The position numbers and the translations under genes were made by a program. 64,000 nucleotides of DNA, taken from contig JACQAM010000023.1 in assembly GCA_016194975.1 (NCBI GenBank), positions 62,001-126,000 on the forward strand. The letters are read 5' to 3'. The notes under the pieces were generated by a model. That model saw only the letters and a program-made list of their open reading frames with translations. It had not been told where the DNA came from and did no database searches. The DNA comes from Bacteroidota bacterium (GTDB lineage: Bacteria > Bacteroidota > Bacteroidia > Palsa-965). Of this stretch, positions 16,538-23,956 are shown piece after piece; positions within the stretch are counted from its first letter, which is position 1; every line of letters starts with the position of its first letter.

Positions 16538-16987
16538 GTGGACAGTTCTTCTGTTGAAATAAAAAACAAGCGGGCTTCATTCGAATACGCTTTCCTTGAA
16601 AAATTCATTGCAGGAATGGTGTTGCGCGGATCTGAGATCAAAGCGATCCGTCAGGGAAAAGCAACGATCACCGATGGTTTCTGTGTTTTTGCCAATGGGG
16701 AATTGATCGCGAGAAATCTCCAGATCAATGAATACGAAAAAGCTTCTCACTTTTCTCATGCGCCGAAAAGCGACAGGAAATTATTGTTGAAGAAAAGCGA
16801 GTTGAAAAAACTGGAGGAGAAAATGAAAGACAAAGGTCTCGCCATAATTCCTCTTAAACTTTTCATCAATGAAAAAGGATGGGCAAAACTGGAGATCGCT
16901 TTGGCAAAAGGAAAAAAACAATTCGACAAAAGAGCGGACATCAAGAAAAAAGATCTCGAACGGGAAACGCAGAGAAGATTCAAATAA
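16538..16987 (+). CDS. smpB: SsrA-binding protein SmpB
   Basis: A 149-residue RNA-binding protein that delivers tmRNA to stalled ribosomes. EIKNKRASFEYAFLEKFIAG, LRGSEIKAIRQGKATITDG and the basic C-terminal tail (FDKRADIKKKDLERETQRRF) are all conserved SmpB features; the C-terminal tail acts in the decoding centre. Translation begins at GTG 16538. The tmRNA gene is not in the window. The gene lies just after the tRNA-Leu pair and a word-type repeat and ends at a bidirectional terminator. Confidence 0.97.
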   Translation: MDSSSVEIKNKRASFEYAFLEKFIAGMVLRGSEIKAIRQGKATITDGFCVFANGELIARNLQINEYEKASHFSHAPKSDRKLLLKKSELKKLEEKMKDKGLAIIPLKLFINEKGWAKLEIALAKGKKQFDKRADIKKKDLERETQRRFK

Positions 16988-17018
16988 AAAAGGCTGCCCA
17001 TAAAGACAGCCCTTTTTA
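16986..17018 (+). terminator. Rho-independent terminator between smpB and the convergent outer-membrane gene
   Basis: An A-rich run precedes the stem GGCTG/CAGCC with a 10-base loop, followed by CTTTTTATTTT. The flanking A and T runs allow it to work on both strands for the two convergent genes. Confidence 0.75.
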
Positions 17019-17036
17019 TTTTCAATGGATCAATGC

Positions 17037-17936
17037 TTATTGAAAGTGGAAGTTGAGGCGAAGAGCGCCTGTTCCTGATGCGAATGCATTACGATCTGTG
17101 TCGAGCATGAAGGAACCTGATTTTCCGCCGGTCCATGTTTGTGTACCAACAGCAGGGCCTGCACCGCCAACACTTTCGAGATCGGTTGTGCTTGCTCCGG
17201 TCATTGAAAATCCAATTCCCCATCCGAATTCTGCACCGATGGAAACTTTAGGAATGATGAAATACTCAGCGCCAATGAAACCACGAAGTCCGAATCCAAT
17301 TGTAGAACCGGATTTCCAGGAAGTGATACGTGCAGCATTACCATAAGTATCGGTTGTCATATTAGAACCGAAGTTGGTAGTTGTTGCAGCGCTTGGCATA
17401 ATAGGAGTAGCTCCGCCTGCGAGTGCATTGCCATAGGTGTAAGTGTCTTTCGATCCACTCATCCAGAACATGAAGTCTGCACCATAGAATCCCTGCAAAC
17501 GTGTTTTGCCTTTACGCATTTCCATACCAGCTCCGAGTCCAACGAAATGAGAGCTTGCTTTCATTTCATCTGTCTTCATAGTTGGAACAGTTGGATAAGT
17601 CGGAGGTGTAGTTTGTGTTGCATCTCCGATCATAGCAGTGCTATGACTGTTATCCATTCCGATGCGGACGATTCCGCGATATGCGCTTTGATCAGAAGTG
17701 TACATCTTTCCGATGATCGTCTGATTTGCATTGAGGAAATTCCAGGTTGGAGCGACGTTGAGGCCATTTCCTCCAATGAGATTACCCATGTAATTCAATA
17801 CCGGGGTAGCGTCGATTCCGATTGACCAATCACCTGATTCAGGAAGATATGTCTCTCCCTTTTTGTTCTCAAGTTGCGCAAATGCTGTTGTAGCACCAAA
17901 AGCGAGGGCTGCAACGAGTAATGCTGATTTTTTCAT
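17037..17936 (-). CDS. Putative outer-membrane beta-barrel protein
   Basis: A 299-residue protein with a classic signal peptide (KKSALLVAALAFGATTAFAQ) and a glycine- and aromatic-rich body with alternating strands (IGFGLRGFIGAEYF, SIGAEFGWGIGFS), ending in a strand with terminal aromatic and Gln (LRLNFHFQ). This is the pattern of an outer-membrane barrel of the OprF/OMP_b-brl type. No specific transport function can be read. A perfect TACCTTTG box lies 50 bases upstream and codon use looks regular, consistent with good expression. It is convergent with smpB through a shared terminator. Confidence 0.72.
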   Translation of the reverse strand: MKKSALLVAALAFGATTAFAQLENKKGETYLPESGDWSIGIDATPVLNYMGNLIGGNGLNVAPTWNFLNANQTIIGKMYTSDQSAYRGIVRIGMDNSHSTAMIGDATQTTPPTYPTVPTMKTDEMKASSHFVGLGAGMEMRKGKTRLQGFYGADFMFWMSGSKDTYTYGNALAGGATPIMPSAATTTNFGSNMTTDTYGNAARITSWKSGSTIGFGLRGFIGAEYFIIPKVSIGAEFGWGIGFSMTGASTTDLESVGGAGPAVGTQTWTGGKSGSFMLDTDRNAFASGTGALRLNFHFQ

Positions 17937-17988
17937 AAGATGTGGTTTTGGTTTACTTGTTTAGGTTAAGGTGCTTTTGCACCGATTC

Positions 17989-17996
17989 CAAAGGTA
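17989..17996 (-). promoter_or_regulatory. TACCTTTG promoter -7 box for the outer-membrane protein gene
   Basis: A perfect TAnnTTTG match on the minus strand, 52 bases before the ATG at 17936. A hairpin (GGTGCAAAAGCACC) lies directly downstream within the leader. Confidence 0.55.
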
Positions 17997-18054
17997 TCTG
18001 ATTATGGGGTTACATTCCTTTGTTAACACTACAACACTTTTTCACGACTTTATG

Positions 18055-18717
18055 TTAATAACCTTCGCCCTTCCATTCCTTTTCACCCAACATAGGCACG
18101 AATCTGAACTGACCCATTTTACTAATAATGAGCGAACTATCTTCTTTTTTTTCAATTAAAGTCATTTCTTGTATATCGCCGGGGCCAATTGGGATGACCA
18201 TTCTTCCACCTGGCTTCAATTGAGAAACAAGGTCACCTGGAATTGAAGGAGCCCCGCACGTGACCAATATTTTATCGTAAGGTGCATAAGCTGGAAGTCC
18301 TTTATAACCGTCGCCGAAAAAAAAATTCGGGGAATAACCGATAGATGGAAGGAAGGTTTTTGTTTTTTCATAGAGAACTTTTTGTCTCTCTATGGTATAA
18401 ACTCTGGCTCCTAATTCAAGAAGTACTGCACTTTGATAACCCGAACCCGTTCCAATCTCCAGGATCTTCTCTCCTTTTTTTAATTCTAATAATTCCGTTT
18501 GAAATGCGACGGTGTACGGTTGCGAAATGGTTTGGCCGGAACCAATAGGAAAAGCATTATCCTCGTAAGCATATTTCACAAAAGCATTATCGGTAATAAA
18601 AAAGTGGCGTGGAATTTTACCGATCGCCGTAAGTATGCGCTCATCTTTTATTCCTTTTTTGCGCACCACTTCTACAAGAAGTTTTCTCAATCCTTTATGC
18701 CTGTAATTGTCTTCCAT
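18055..18717 (-). CDS. pcm: Protein-L-isoaspartate(D-aspartate) O-methyltransferase
   Basis: A 220-residue SAM-dependent methyltransferase that repairs isoaspartyl damage. The signatures are PRHFFITDNAFVKYAYEDNA near the N-terminus, GSGQTISQPYTVAFQTELL, the SAM site ILEIGTGSGYQSAVLLELG, and DKILVTCGAPSIPGDLVSQL with GGRMVIPIG. The ATG at 18717 (MEDNYRHKGLRKLL) is supported by the TAATTTTG box at 18761-18754; the frame extends to 18786 but that part would precede the promoter. It is divergent from the Gfo/Idh gene, with the two promoters about 30 bases apart. Confidence 0.95.
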   Translation of the reverse strand: MEDNYRHKGLRKLLVEVVRKKGIKDERILTAIGKIPRHFFITDNAFVKYAYEDNAFPIGSGQTISQPYTVAFQTELLELKKGEKILEIGTGSGYQSAVLLELGARVYTIERQKVLYEKTKTFLPSIGYSPNFFFGDGYKGLPAYAPYDKILVTCGAPSIPGDLVSQLKPGGRMVIPIGPGDIQEMTLIEKKEDSSLIISKMGQFRFVPMLGEKEWKGEGY

Positions 18718-18753
18718 CTTAACCGACCGATAACATTTTGTTGTTGATAATTG

Positions 18754-18761
18754 CAAAATTA
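18754..18761 (-). promoter_or_regulatory. TAATTTTG promoter -7 box for pcm
   Basis: A perfect TAnnTTTG match on the minus strand, 36 bases before the pcm ATG. Confidence 0.5.
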
Positions 18762-18788
18762 CGGCAAACCGAACAAGTCCTCTCAATA

Positions 18789-18796
18789 TAATTTTG
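18789..18796 (+). promoter_or_regulatory. TAATTTTG promoter -7 box for the Gfo/Idh gene
   Basis: A perfect TAnnTTTG match on the plus strand, 18 bases before the GTG at 18815, facing away from the pcm promoter. Confidence 0.5.
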
Positions 18797-18814
18797 TAAA
18801 AAATCAGGAAGTCA

Positions 18815-19801
18815 GTGTTGAAAATAGGATTGATCGGTAATGAACTTCATTGTTCTGCTTATGAAAAGGCGATCAGGAATTCTGCACATTCGTTATTGAG
18901 GTCATCAACCGTAAGAATTAGTTCCGGAAAAATTTTCAGCGAAGAAAGTGGTTCTTCTGAGGAAGAAGATCGATTCATTGCGTCGAATGATGTGATAATG
19001 GTTACTGATGTACACCCGCAATTGAAAAAGATAGCCGAGAAAACTATTCGTGCAAGCCGGCACCTTTTACTTCAGGATATTTCCTCATTAACTGTTCGTG
19101 ATCTCCGTAAACTGGTGACGCTCGAAGAAGAGGCGGATGTTCGCGTGCAGGTAGGAAATAATCCGCGTTACGATCAGTCGTGGTCTTTTATTAACGCACA
19201 CGCAAAGGATCCTATGCTGATAGAAACGCACCGCCTTACTGAATTTGATCCTGAACATTCACGTTTTTCTGTTGTTCATGACCTGATGATACACGATATA
19301 GATATGACACTTCAACTGGTGCGTTCCCCGGTAAAAAAAATCAGCTCATCAGGAGTGGCGGTACTCACCGACTCCACTGATATTGCGAATGCGAGAATAG
19401 AATTTGATAATGGTGCTGTTGCTAATCTTACTGCAAGCCGGATCTCGGAAAAACTTATCTGCAAAGCAAGATTTTTCAGAAAAGATTCTTTCGCAACGGT
19501 GGACTACATCAACAATTTATTCAGCGTGGTCAACAACGAACAAAATCAGAAAAATGATATTAATTCAAAACTTGATTATAATAAATATTCTTATTTGAAT
19601 TCCAATGTTTTAAGCAATATAGAAATTCCTTTATCAAATCGAATTCTTAATTCACTCAACAGCTTCGCGGAAAGCATCATTAATTCGTCGGTGCCTCTTG
19701 TTACCCTTGACGATTCTGCAAATACCCTTGAAGTAGTGAACCGGATCAACGATCAGCTCAAACTGAACACTAATTTTGCGGGCCATACAATAACCGCCTG
19801 A
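18815..19801 (+). CDS. Gfo/Idh/MocA family oxidoreductase
   Basis: A 328-residue protein with an N-terminal Rossmann segment (KIGLIGNELHCSAYEKAI) and the two-domain size of the Gfo/Idh/MocA NAD(P)-dependent sugar oxidoreductases. VHDLMIHDIDMTLQLV is the conserved substrate-side motif with the HD pair, and GAVANLTASRIS is another family block. The usual EKP motif is replaced by LLQDISSLTV, so catalysis may differ; relatives of this type often sit beside polysaccharide genes. The start is GTG 18815 or TTG 18818. It lies upstream of a lipoprotein and a sugar transferase on the same strand, suggesting a role in a surface glycan. Confidence 0.8.
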   Translation: MLKIGLIGNELHCSAYEKAIRNSAHSLLRSSTVRISSGKIFSEESGSSEEEDRFIASNDVIMVTDVHPQLKKIAEKTIRASRHLLLQDISSLTVRDLRKLVTLEEEADVRVQVGNNPRYDQSWSFINAHAKDPMLIETHRLTEFDPEHSRFSVVHDLMIHDIDMTLQLVRSPVKKISSSGVAVLTDSTDIANARIEFDNGAVANLTASRISEKLICKARFFRKDSFATVDYINNLFSVVNNEQNQKNDINSKLDYNKYSYLNSNVLSNIEIPLSNRILNSLNSFAESIINSSVPLVTLDDSANTLEVVNRINDQLKLNTNFAGHTITA

Positions 19802-19827
19802 TCTCTGCGTTTATTTGCAGGCCCTGC

Positions 19828-20679
19828 ATGAAACATTTTTCCGCTGCGACGTTAAGGAAATTTTTTCCTGTTCTCTTTCTTTTCGGAATTTTTTCCGGAT
19901 GCAGGATTATTAATCCTGCTGAAGATATTCCCTCTTACATTCACATTGACAGCATTACGCTTTCTACTTCGGGAAACCAGGGAAGCAACTCCTCAAAAAT
20001 TACGGACGCATGGATTTTTGTGGATTCAAAACTCATTGGAGGATTTGAATTACCCTGTACGGTTCCTGTTCTTGCTGATGGAACTCATCACATCCTGATC
20101 CGCGCTGGAATAAAACAGAACGGCCTCTCTTCTACCCGCGCAATTTATCCTTTCTACAAAGGATGGGAAGGTGATGTGGCGCTTACAAAAGCAACAGTGA
20201 CTACCATTAATCCGGTTATCTCTTATTTTCCAGGGCTCGATTTCAGTTCCACCTGGATGGATAATTTTGAAGTTGCATACGGCTTTACTGCAGATACAAT
20301 TTATCATTCGCAAATCACGCTTTGCGATTCCCCATATGTATTCGAAGGATTGCATTCCGCTTACATACGCCTGAGCGCCGACACCATTCAATTCATTGGC
20401 CGCTCTCCTATTTCCTATTCTTTTCAGGGCGCAAGTGATGCTTATCTCGAAATGGATTACCGGTGTAATATTCCGTTTACCGTGGGACTTGTTAACGGAT
20501 TCAGTTACTACCCGTGGGCGACAGTTGGAGAAAGTGAAACGTGGAATAAAATTTATATCCGGTTGAATGATGCAGTAGTGGTTAACGGATCTTACCAGGT
20601 TTACATCGGCATGTTTAAATTTCCTGATGTCGCCGAACCTTATCTCTATGTCGATAATATTAAGTTGCTCAAATATTGA
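19828..20679 (+). CDS. Hypothetical lipoprotein
   Basis: A 283-residue predicted lipoprotein: the signal FFPVLFLFGIFSGCR ends in a lipobox with the acylated Cys. The mature protein is rich in beta strands, with an aromatic C-terminal half (SYYPWATVGESETWNKIYIRL) that resembles carbohydrate-binding jelly-roll modules, but I do not recognise a family. It starts 26 bases after the Gfo/Idh gene and overlaps the start region of the sugar transferase gene, so the three form an operon. A surface protein coupled to polysaccharide export is a reasonable inference only. Confidence 0.7.
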   Translation: MKHFSAATLRKFFPVLFLFGIFSGCRIINPAEDIPSYIHIDSITLSTSGNQGSNSSKITDAWIFVDSKLIGGFELPCTVPVLADGTHHILIRAGIKQNGLSSTRAIYPFYKGWEGDVALTKATVTTINPVISYFPGLDFSSTWMDNFEVAYGFTADTIYHSQITLCDSPYVFEGLHSAYIRLSADTIQFIGRSPISYSFQGASDAYLEMDYRCNIPFTVGLVNGFSYYPWATVGESETWNKIYIRLNDAVVVNGSYQVYIGMFKFPDVAEPYLYVDNIKLLKY

Positions 20680-20681
20680 TT

Positions 20682-22106
20682 ATGAACAAACGATTACAGG
20701 TTGCGAAATATTTACTGAGTGATACCGTGTCTGCCGCAGCCGCCTGGTTCCTTTTTTATTCTTACAGGAAGATCAGTTTAGAATCTGTAAAATTCGGTGA
20801 ACACGTTCCCGTCATTCTTAATCACAAATTCTGGGAAGGTCTCATCGGCGTTACACTTTTCTGGATCTCCTTTTATGCATTAACAGGAACTTACCGGAAT
20901 ATTTTCCGCAAATCAAGATTGAGAGAATTCGGACAAACTCTTCTGCATTCGGTGATCGGGGTTCTTATTATCTTTTTTGTTCTGCTGCTGGATGATGTTG
21001 CAGTCATGAGTTACAAAACTTATTACCTCACCACATTCACTTTACTCGGCACCCATTTTATTCTTACAGTTACAGGACGACTCCTGCTTTCATCGGTCAC
21101 CAATACGCGCATACGCAACCGCAAATATGGATTCAACACTATTCTCATTGGAAGTAATGCAAATGCGCTGCGGCTTTTTACAGAACTTGAAGGACAGAAA
21201 AGTTCGTGGGGAAATAAATTTGTCGGATTCGTACACGTGGATGAAAGGAATGGATATTCCGAAGAATTAAAATCGCGGGTACAGCATCTGGGTGAAGTCG
21301 ATCACCTGAACGAGATCATTGTGCGCGAGCGCGCGGAAGAGGTGATCATTGCCATTGAATCGTCGGAACATGATCGGTTGAACAACATCATCAATATGGT
21401 GACCAACCTCAACGTGCTTATTAAAATTGTTCCCGACATGTATGATATTCTTTCCGGACAGGTGAAGATGAGTTCCATTTACGGCGCACCGCTCATTGAA
21501 GTGAATCGCGAGATCATGCCCGCGTGGCAACAATCGCTGAAACGATTCCTGGATGTAAGCGTTTCTCTTTTCGCACTCACTGTTTTATCACCCATTTATA
21601 TAATCGTCGCGCTCTGTGTGAAATTTTCTTCACGAGGCCCGATATTTTATAATCACGAGCGAATTGGTTTGCACGGAAAACCATTCATGATCCACAAATT
21701 CCGTTCGATGTATATGGATGCAGAAAAAAGCGGGCCGGCATTGTCCAGTAAAAACGATCCGCGCATTACTCCATTCGGAAAATTCATGCGCAAATCGCGG
21801 CTCGACGAACTTCCGCAATTTTACAATGTGCTCATCGGTGAAATGTCAATGGTTGGTCCGCGGCCTGAACGACAGTTTTTCATTGACCAGATACTCAAAA
21901 AAGCGCCGCACTATCGCCATCTTCACAAAGTAAAACCGGGCATCACTTCGTGGGGACAAGTGAAATACGGTTATGCGGAAAATGTGGATCAGATGATCGA
22001 GCGATTGAAATACGATCTTCTTTACATCGAGAACATGTCGCCCTATGTTGATTTCAAGATCATGATCTATACGATACTCATTGTGTTCCAGGGACGGGGA
22101 AAATAA
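20682..22106 (+). CDS. Polyprenyl-phosphate sugar transferase (WcaJ/exopolysaccharide initiating type)
   Basis: A 474-residue membrane protein that starts glycan synthesis by adding a sugar phosphate to undecaprenyl phosphate. The N-terminal half has four or five membrane spans and a CoA-binding-like domain (FNTILIGSNANALRLF); the C-terminal catalytic domain shows KRFLDVSVSLFAL, RIGLHGKPFMIHKFRSM, KSRLDELPQFYNVL, GEMSMVGPRPER and KVKPGITSWGQV, the bacterial sugar-transferase signatures. The ATG at 20682 is chosen; an in-frame TTG at 20676 would overlap the previous stop. It is the last gene of the operon with the oxidoreductase and lipoprotein. Confidence 0.93.
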   Translation: MNKRLQVAKYLLSDTVSAAAAWFLFYSYRKISLESVKFGEHVPVILNHKFWEGLIGVTLFWISFYALTGTYRNIFRKSRLREFGQTLLHSVIGVLIIFFVLLLDDVAVMSYKTYYLTTFTLLGTHFILTVTGRLLLSSVTNTRIRNRKYGFNTILIGSNANALRLFTELEGQKSSWGNKFVGFVHVDERNGYSEELKSRVQHLGEVDHLNEIIVRERAEEVIIAIESSEHDRLNNIINMVTNLNVLIKIVPDMYDILSGQVKMSSIYGAPLIEVNREIMPAWQQSLKRFLDVSVSLFALTVLSPIYIIVALCVKFSSRGPIFYNHERIGLHGKPFMIHKFRSMYMDAEKSGPALSSKNDPRITPFGKFMRKSRLDELPQFYNVLIGEMSMVGPRPERQFFIDQILKKAPHYRHLHKVKPGITSWGQVKYGYAENVDQMIERLKYDLLYIENMSPYVDFKIMIYTILIVFQGRGK

Positions 22107-22107
22107 T

Positions 22108-22190
22108 TTACAATTTTCGGATTTACAACTTACAATTTGTGACTGGCCTGAAATAAAATTGTAAATCACACATTGTAAATCGTACATCAG
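22108..22190. repeat. ACAATTTTCGGATTTACAA word-type inverted repeat
   Basis: Copies of TTTACAATTT and TTACAACTTACAATTT in the left half face AAATTGTAAATCACACATTG and TGTAAATCGTACATC in the right half. It belongs to the same repeat family as 7919-7954 and 16441-16532 and would fold into a hairpin after the sugar transferase gene. Confidence 0.6.
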
Positions 22191-22193
22191 CAG

Positions 22194-22201
22194 TAACTTT
22201 G
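22194..22201 (+). promoter_or_regulatory. TAACTTTG promoter -7 box for hbd
   Basis: A perfect TAnnTTTG match 17 bases before the ATG at 22219. Confidence 0.55.
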
Positions 22202-22218
22202 TCGCAAATAAATTCATT

Positions 22219-23118
22219 ATGAAGAATATCACTGTCATCGGATCAGGAACCATGGGAAACGGCATTGCGCACGTTTTTGCTCAATATGGTTATGCAGTTA
22301 CGCTCGTGGATGTTTCCAAAGAAGCGCTCGACAAGGGAATGAATACGATCACTAAAAATCTCGATCGCCAGGTAGCGAAAGGAAGTTTGAGTGAAGCTGA
22401 TAAAACTGCAACGCTGGCAAGAATTTCTCCGACAACTGATCTTGCTGCCGGTGTAAAAAATGCAGAACTCGTGGTGGAAGCAGCTACAGAAAATTCAGAT
22501 CTCAAATTGAAAATTTTCCGTGAGATGGATGCAAATACTCCGGCGAATGCAATACTCGCTTCCAATACTTCTTCTATTTCCATTACAAAAATTGCAGCGG
22601 CAACAAAACGTCCGGCACAAATCATTGGAATGCATTTCATGAATCCTGTTCCTGTAATGAAACTCGTGGAAGTGATCCGTGGCTATTCTACAAGTGATGA
22701 AGTGACGAACATGATCATGAATTTGTCGCGCAAACTCGATAAAGTTCCCGTGGAGGTGAATGATTATCCCGGATTTGTTGCGAATAAAATTCTGATGCCG
22801 ATGATCAACGAAGCGATCATCACACTTTACGAAGGAGTTGCCGGTGTAGAAGAAATTGACAATGTGATGAAACTCGGAATGGGCCATCCAATGGGGCCGC
22901 TTCGTCTTGCAGATTTCATTGGCCTCGATGTTTGCCTCGCGATCATGCGTGTGCTGCACGACGGATTCGGAAATCCTAAATATGCGCCTTGTCCGCTGCT
23001 TGTGAATATGGTGACAGCCGGACATCTTGGAAATAAATCGGGAAAAGGATTCTATGATTATGCGGACGCAAAGAATCCTGTTGTTGCTGAGCGATTCAGA
23101 AAAAAAGAACTGGTTTAA
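22219..23118 (+). CDS. hbd: 3-hydroxybutyryl-CoA (3-hydroxyacyl-CoA) dehydrogenase
   Basis: A 299-residue NAD-dependent dehydrogenase that interconverts 3-hydroxyacyl-CoA and 3-ketoacyl-CoA. The NAD-binding motif VIGSGTMGNGIAHVFAQYG opens the protein; SNTSSISITKIAAATKRP, the catalytic region IGMHFMNPVPVMKLVEVI (His of the His-Glu pair), DYPGFVANKILMPMINEAI and GMGHPMGPLRLADFIGLD are all standard blocks. Length is typical of single-domain Hbd. It is transcribed from its own promoter and followed by a strong terminator, so it is monocistronic. It probably serves fatty-acid or butyrate-type metabolism; no thiolase or crotonase lies nearby. Confidence 0.95.
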   Translation: MKNITVIGSGTMGNGIAHVFAQYGYAVTLVDVSKEALDKGMNTITKNLDRQVAKGSLSEADKTATLARISPTTDLAAGVKNAELVVEAATENSDLKLKIFREMDANTPANAILASNTSSISITKIAAATKRPAQIIGMHFMNPVPVMKLVEVIRGYSTSDEVTNMIMNLSRKLDKVPVEVNDYPGFVANKILMPMINEAIITLYEGVAGVEEIDNVMKLGMGHPMGPLRLADFIGLDVCLAIMRVLHDGFGNPKYAPCPLLVNMVTAGHLGNKSGKGFYDYADAKNPVVAERFRKKELV

Positions 23119-23182
23119 TCGTCTTCAGTTTTTAGTTTGCTTATAAAAAACGTGCACGTGAATGCACGAACGCATCATGACA

Positions 23183-23219
23183 AAAAAAATCCTGCCGGAA
23201 ATTTCAGCAGGATTTTTTT
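23183..23219 (+). terminator. Bidirectional Rho-independent terminator
   Basis: An A-run, the stem ATCCTGC/GCAGGAT with an 11-base loop, and a T-run form a symmetric terminator between hbd and the convergent membrane protein gene. Confidence 0.85.
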
Positions 23220-23237
23220 ATGTGATACAACTACTCC

Positions 23238-23630
23238 TTATTTCATTGAATCACCAGCATGATGTATTGCGCTGTCGGCTGCATCAATTACACTGCCGAA
23301 TGCACCGTGTAACCCTTGCGCCAAATGAACAGCATAACAGATGTAAGCTGCATAAAGGACAGCCGCAATGCCGATGATCAAACCAGCCATAGCAATACCT
23401 GCTTTGTGTCCGGCTGCTTTTGATTTTGACATTCCCATGAAACTGAGAATGGTTGCAATGAGAGCGAGTACCGCCCATACAATTCCGAGAATCATTCCGC
23501 CACCTGTTGCAGCTGCAGAAACTACTGCGATTCCGCCAACAACAAATCCACCAACGAGGGTGAGAAGTGCGAGAATAAATCCGGTCATACCAAGTCCTTT
23601 ACCTGGGTTTGGAGAGTTTGATTGGTCCAT
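23238..23630 (-). CDS. Small DUF4190-like membrane protein
   Basis: A 130-residue protein with three hydrophobic, glycine- and alanine-rich segments (GFILALLTLVGGFVVGGIAV, GIVWAVLALIATILSFMG, GIAMAGLIIGIAAVLYAAYI). The N-terminal NPGKGLGMTGFILAL block and GHKAGIAMAGLIIG are typical of DUF4190-type proteins of unknown role in the inner membrane. The polar C-terminus ends HHAGDSMK. It is monocistronic, preceded by a 325-base gene-free stretch and followed by the bidirectional terminator. Function unknown. Confidence 0.75.
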   Translation of the reverse strand: MDQSNSPNPGKGLGMTGFILALLTLVGGFVVGGIAVVSAAATGGGMILGIVWAVLALIATILSFMGMSKSKAAGHKAGIAMAGLIIGIAAVLYAAYICYAVHLAQGLHGAFGSVIDAADSAIHHAGDSMK

Positions 23631-23928
23631 AGTGATAGGTTTTGTTTTAGGTTTATCCCTTCAGTGTAGAGGGAATGTTTTGTTTGAAAGCAAAAGAAGG
23701 CGATTTATCCCAGTTTTCAAATACCCCCACCCTCATTTTATTAACACATTTTCAAGTTTGATTGTCAGCAGATTAATTGCAATTTGTGTAATAACCGGTG
23801 GAAATGAATGTAAAGAACGGGGCTGTGGCTATTGAGAATGGAGAATGGAGGGAGCTTGCCCGCCTCTTTTTTGGCGGGGAGTGCGGAGATGCAGCTATGC
23901 GTGAATTCTCACAAAAAAGAGGACCGGT
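23631..23928. other. Gene-free stretch between the membrane protein and the M61 peptidase
   Basis: I see no gene in these 298 bases. It must hold the promoter of the minus-strand membrane protein. A stem CCCGCC/GGCGGG (23859-23878) and short GAGAATGGAGAATGGAG tandem words lie near the middle. Confidence 0.5.
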
Positions 23929-23956
23929 AAAAAAAATATTTTTCGAAAAATATTTT
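23929..23956 (-). terminator. AT-rich palindromic terminator of the M61 gene
   Basis: A perfect 24-bp palindrome centred on TCGA (23933-23956) overlaps the M61 stop codon by one base and continues, on the minus strand, into a run of eight T. It fits an intrinsic terminator, though its stem is nearly all A-T. Confidence 0.6.

Noticed and set aside
16228-16557. Plus-strand frame of 109 codons over both tRNA-Leu genes
   Set aside because: It consists of tRNA and repeat sequence; translation has no protein-like character.
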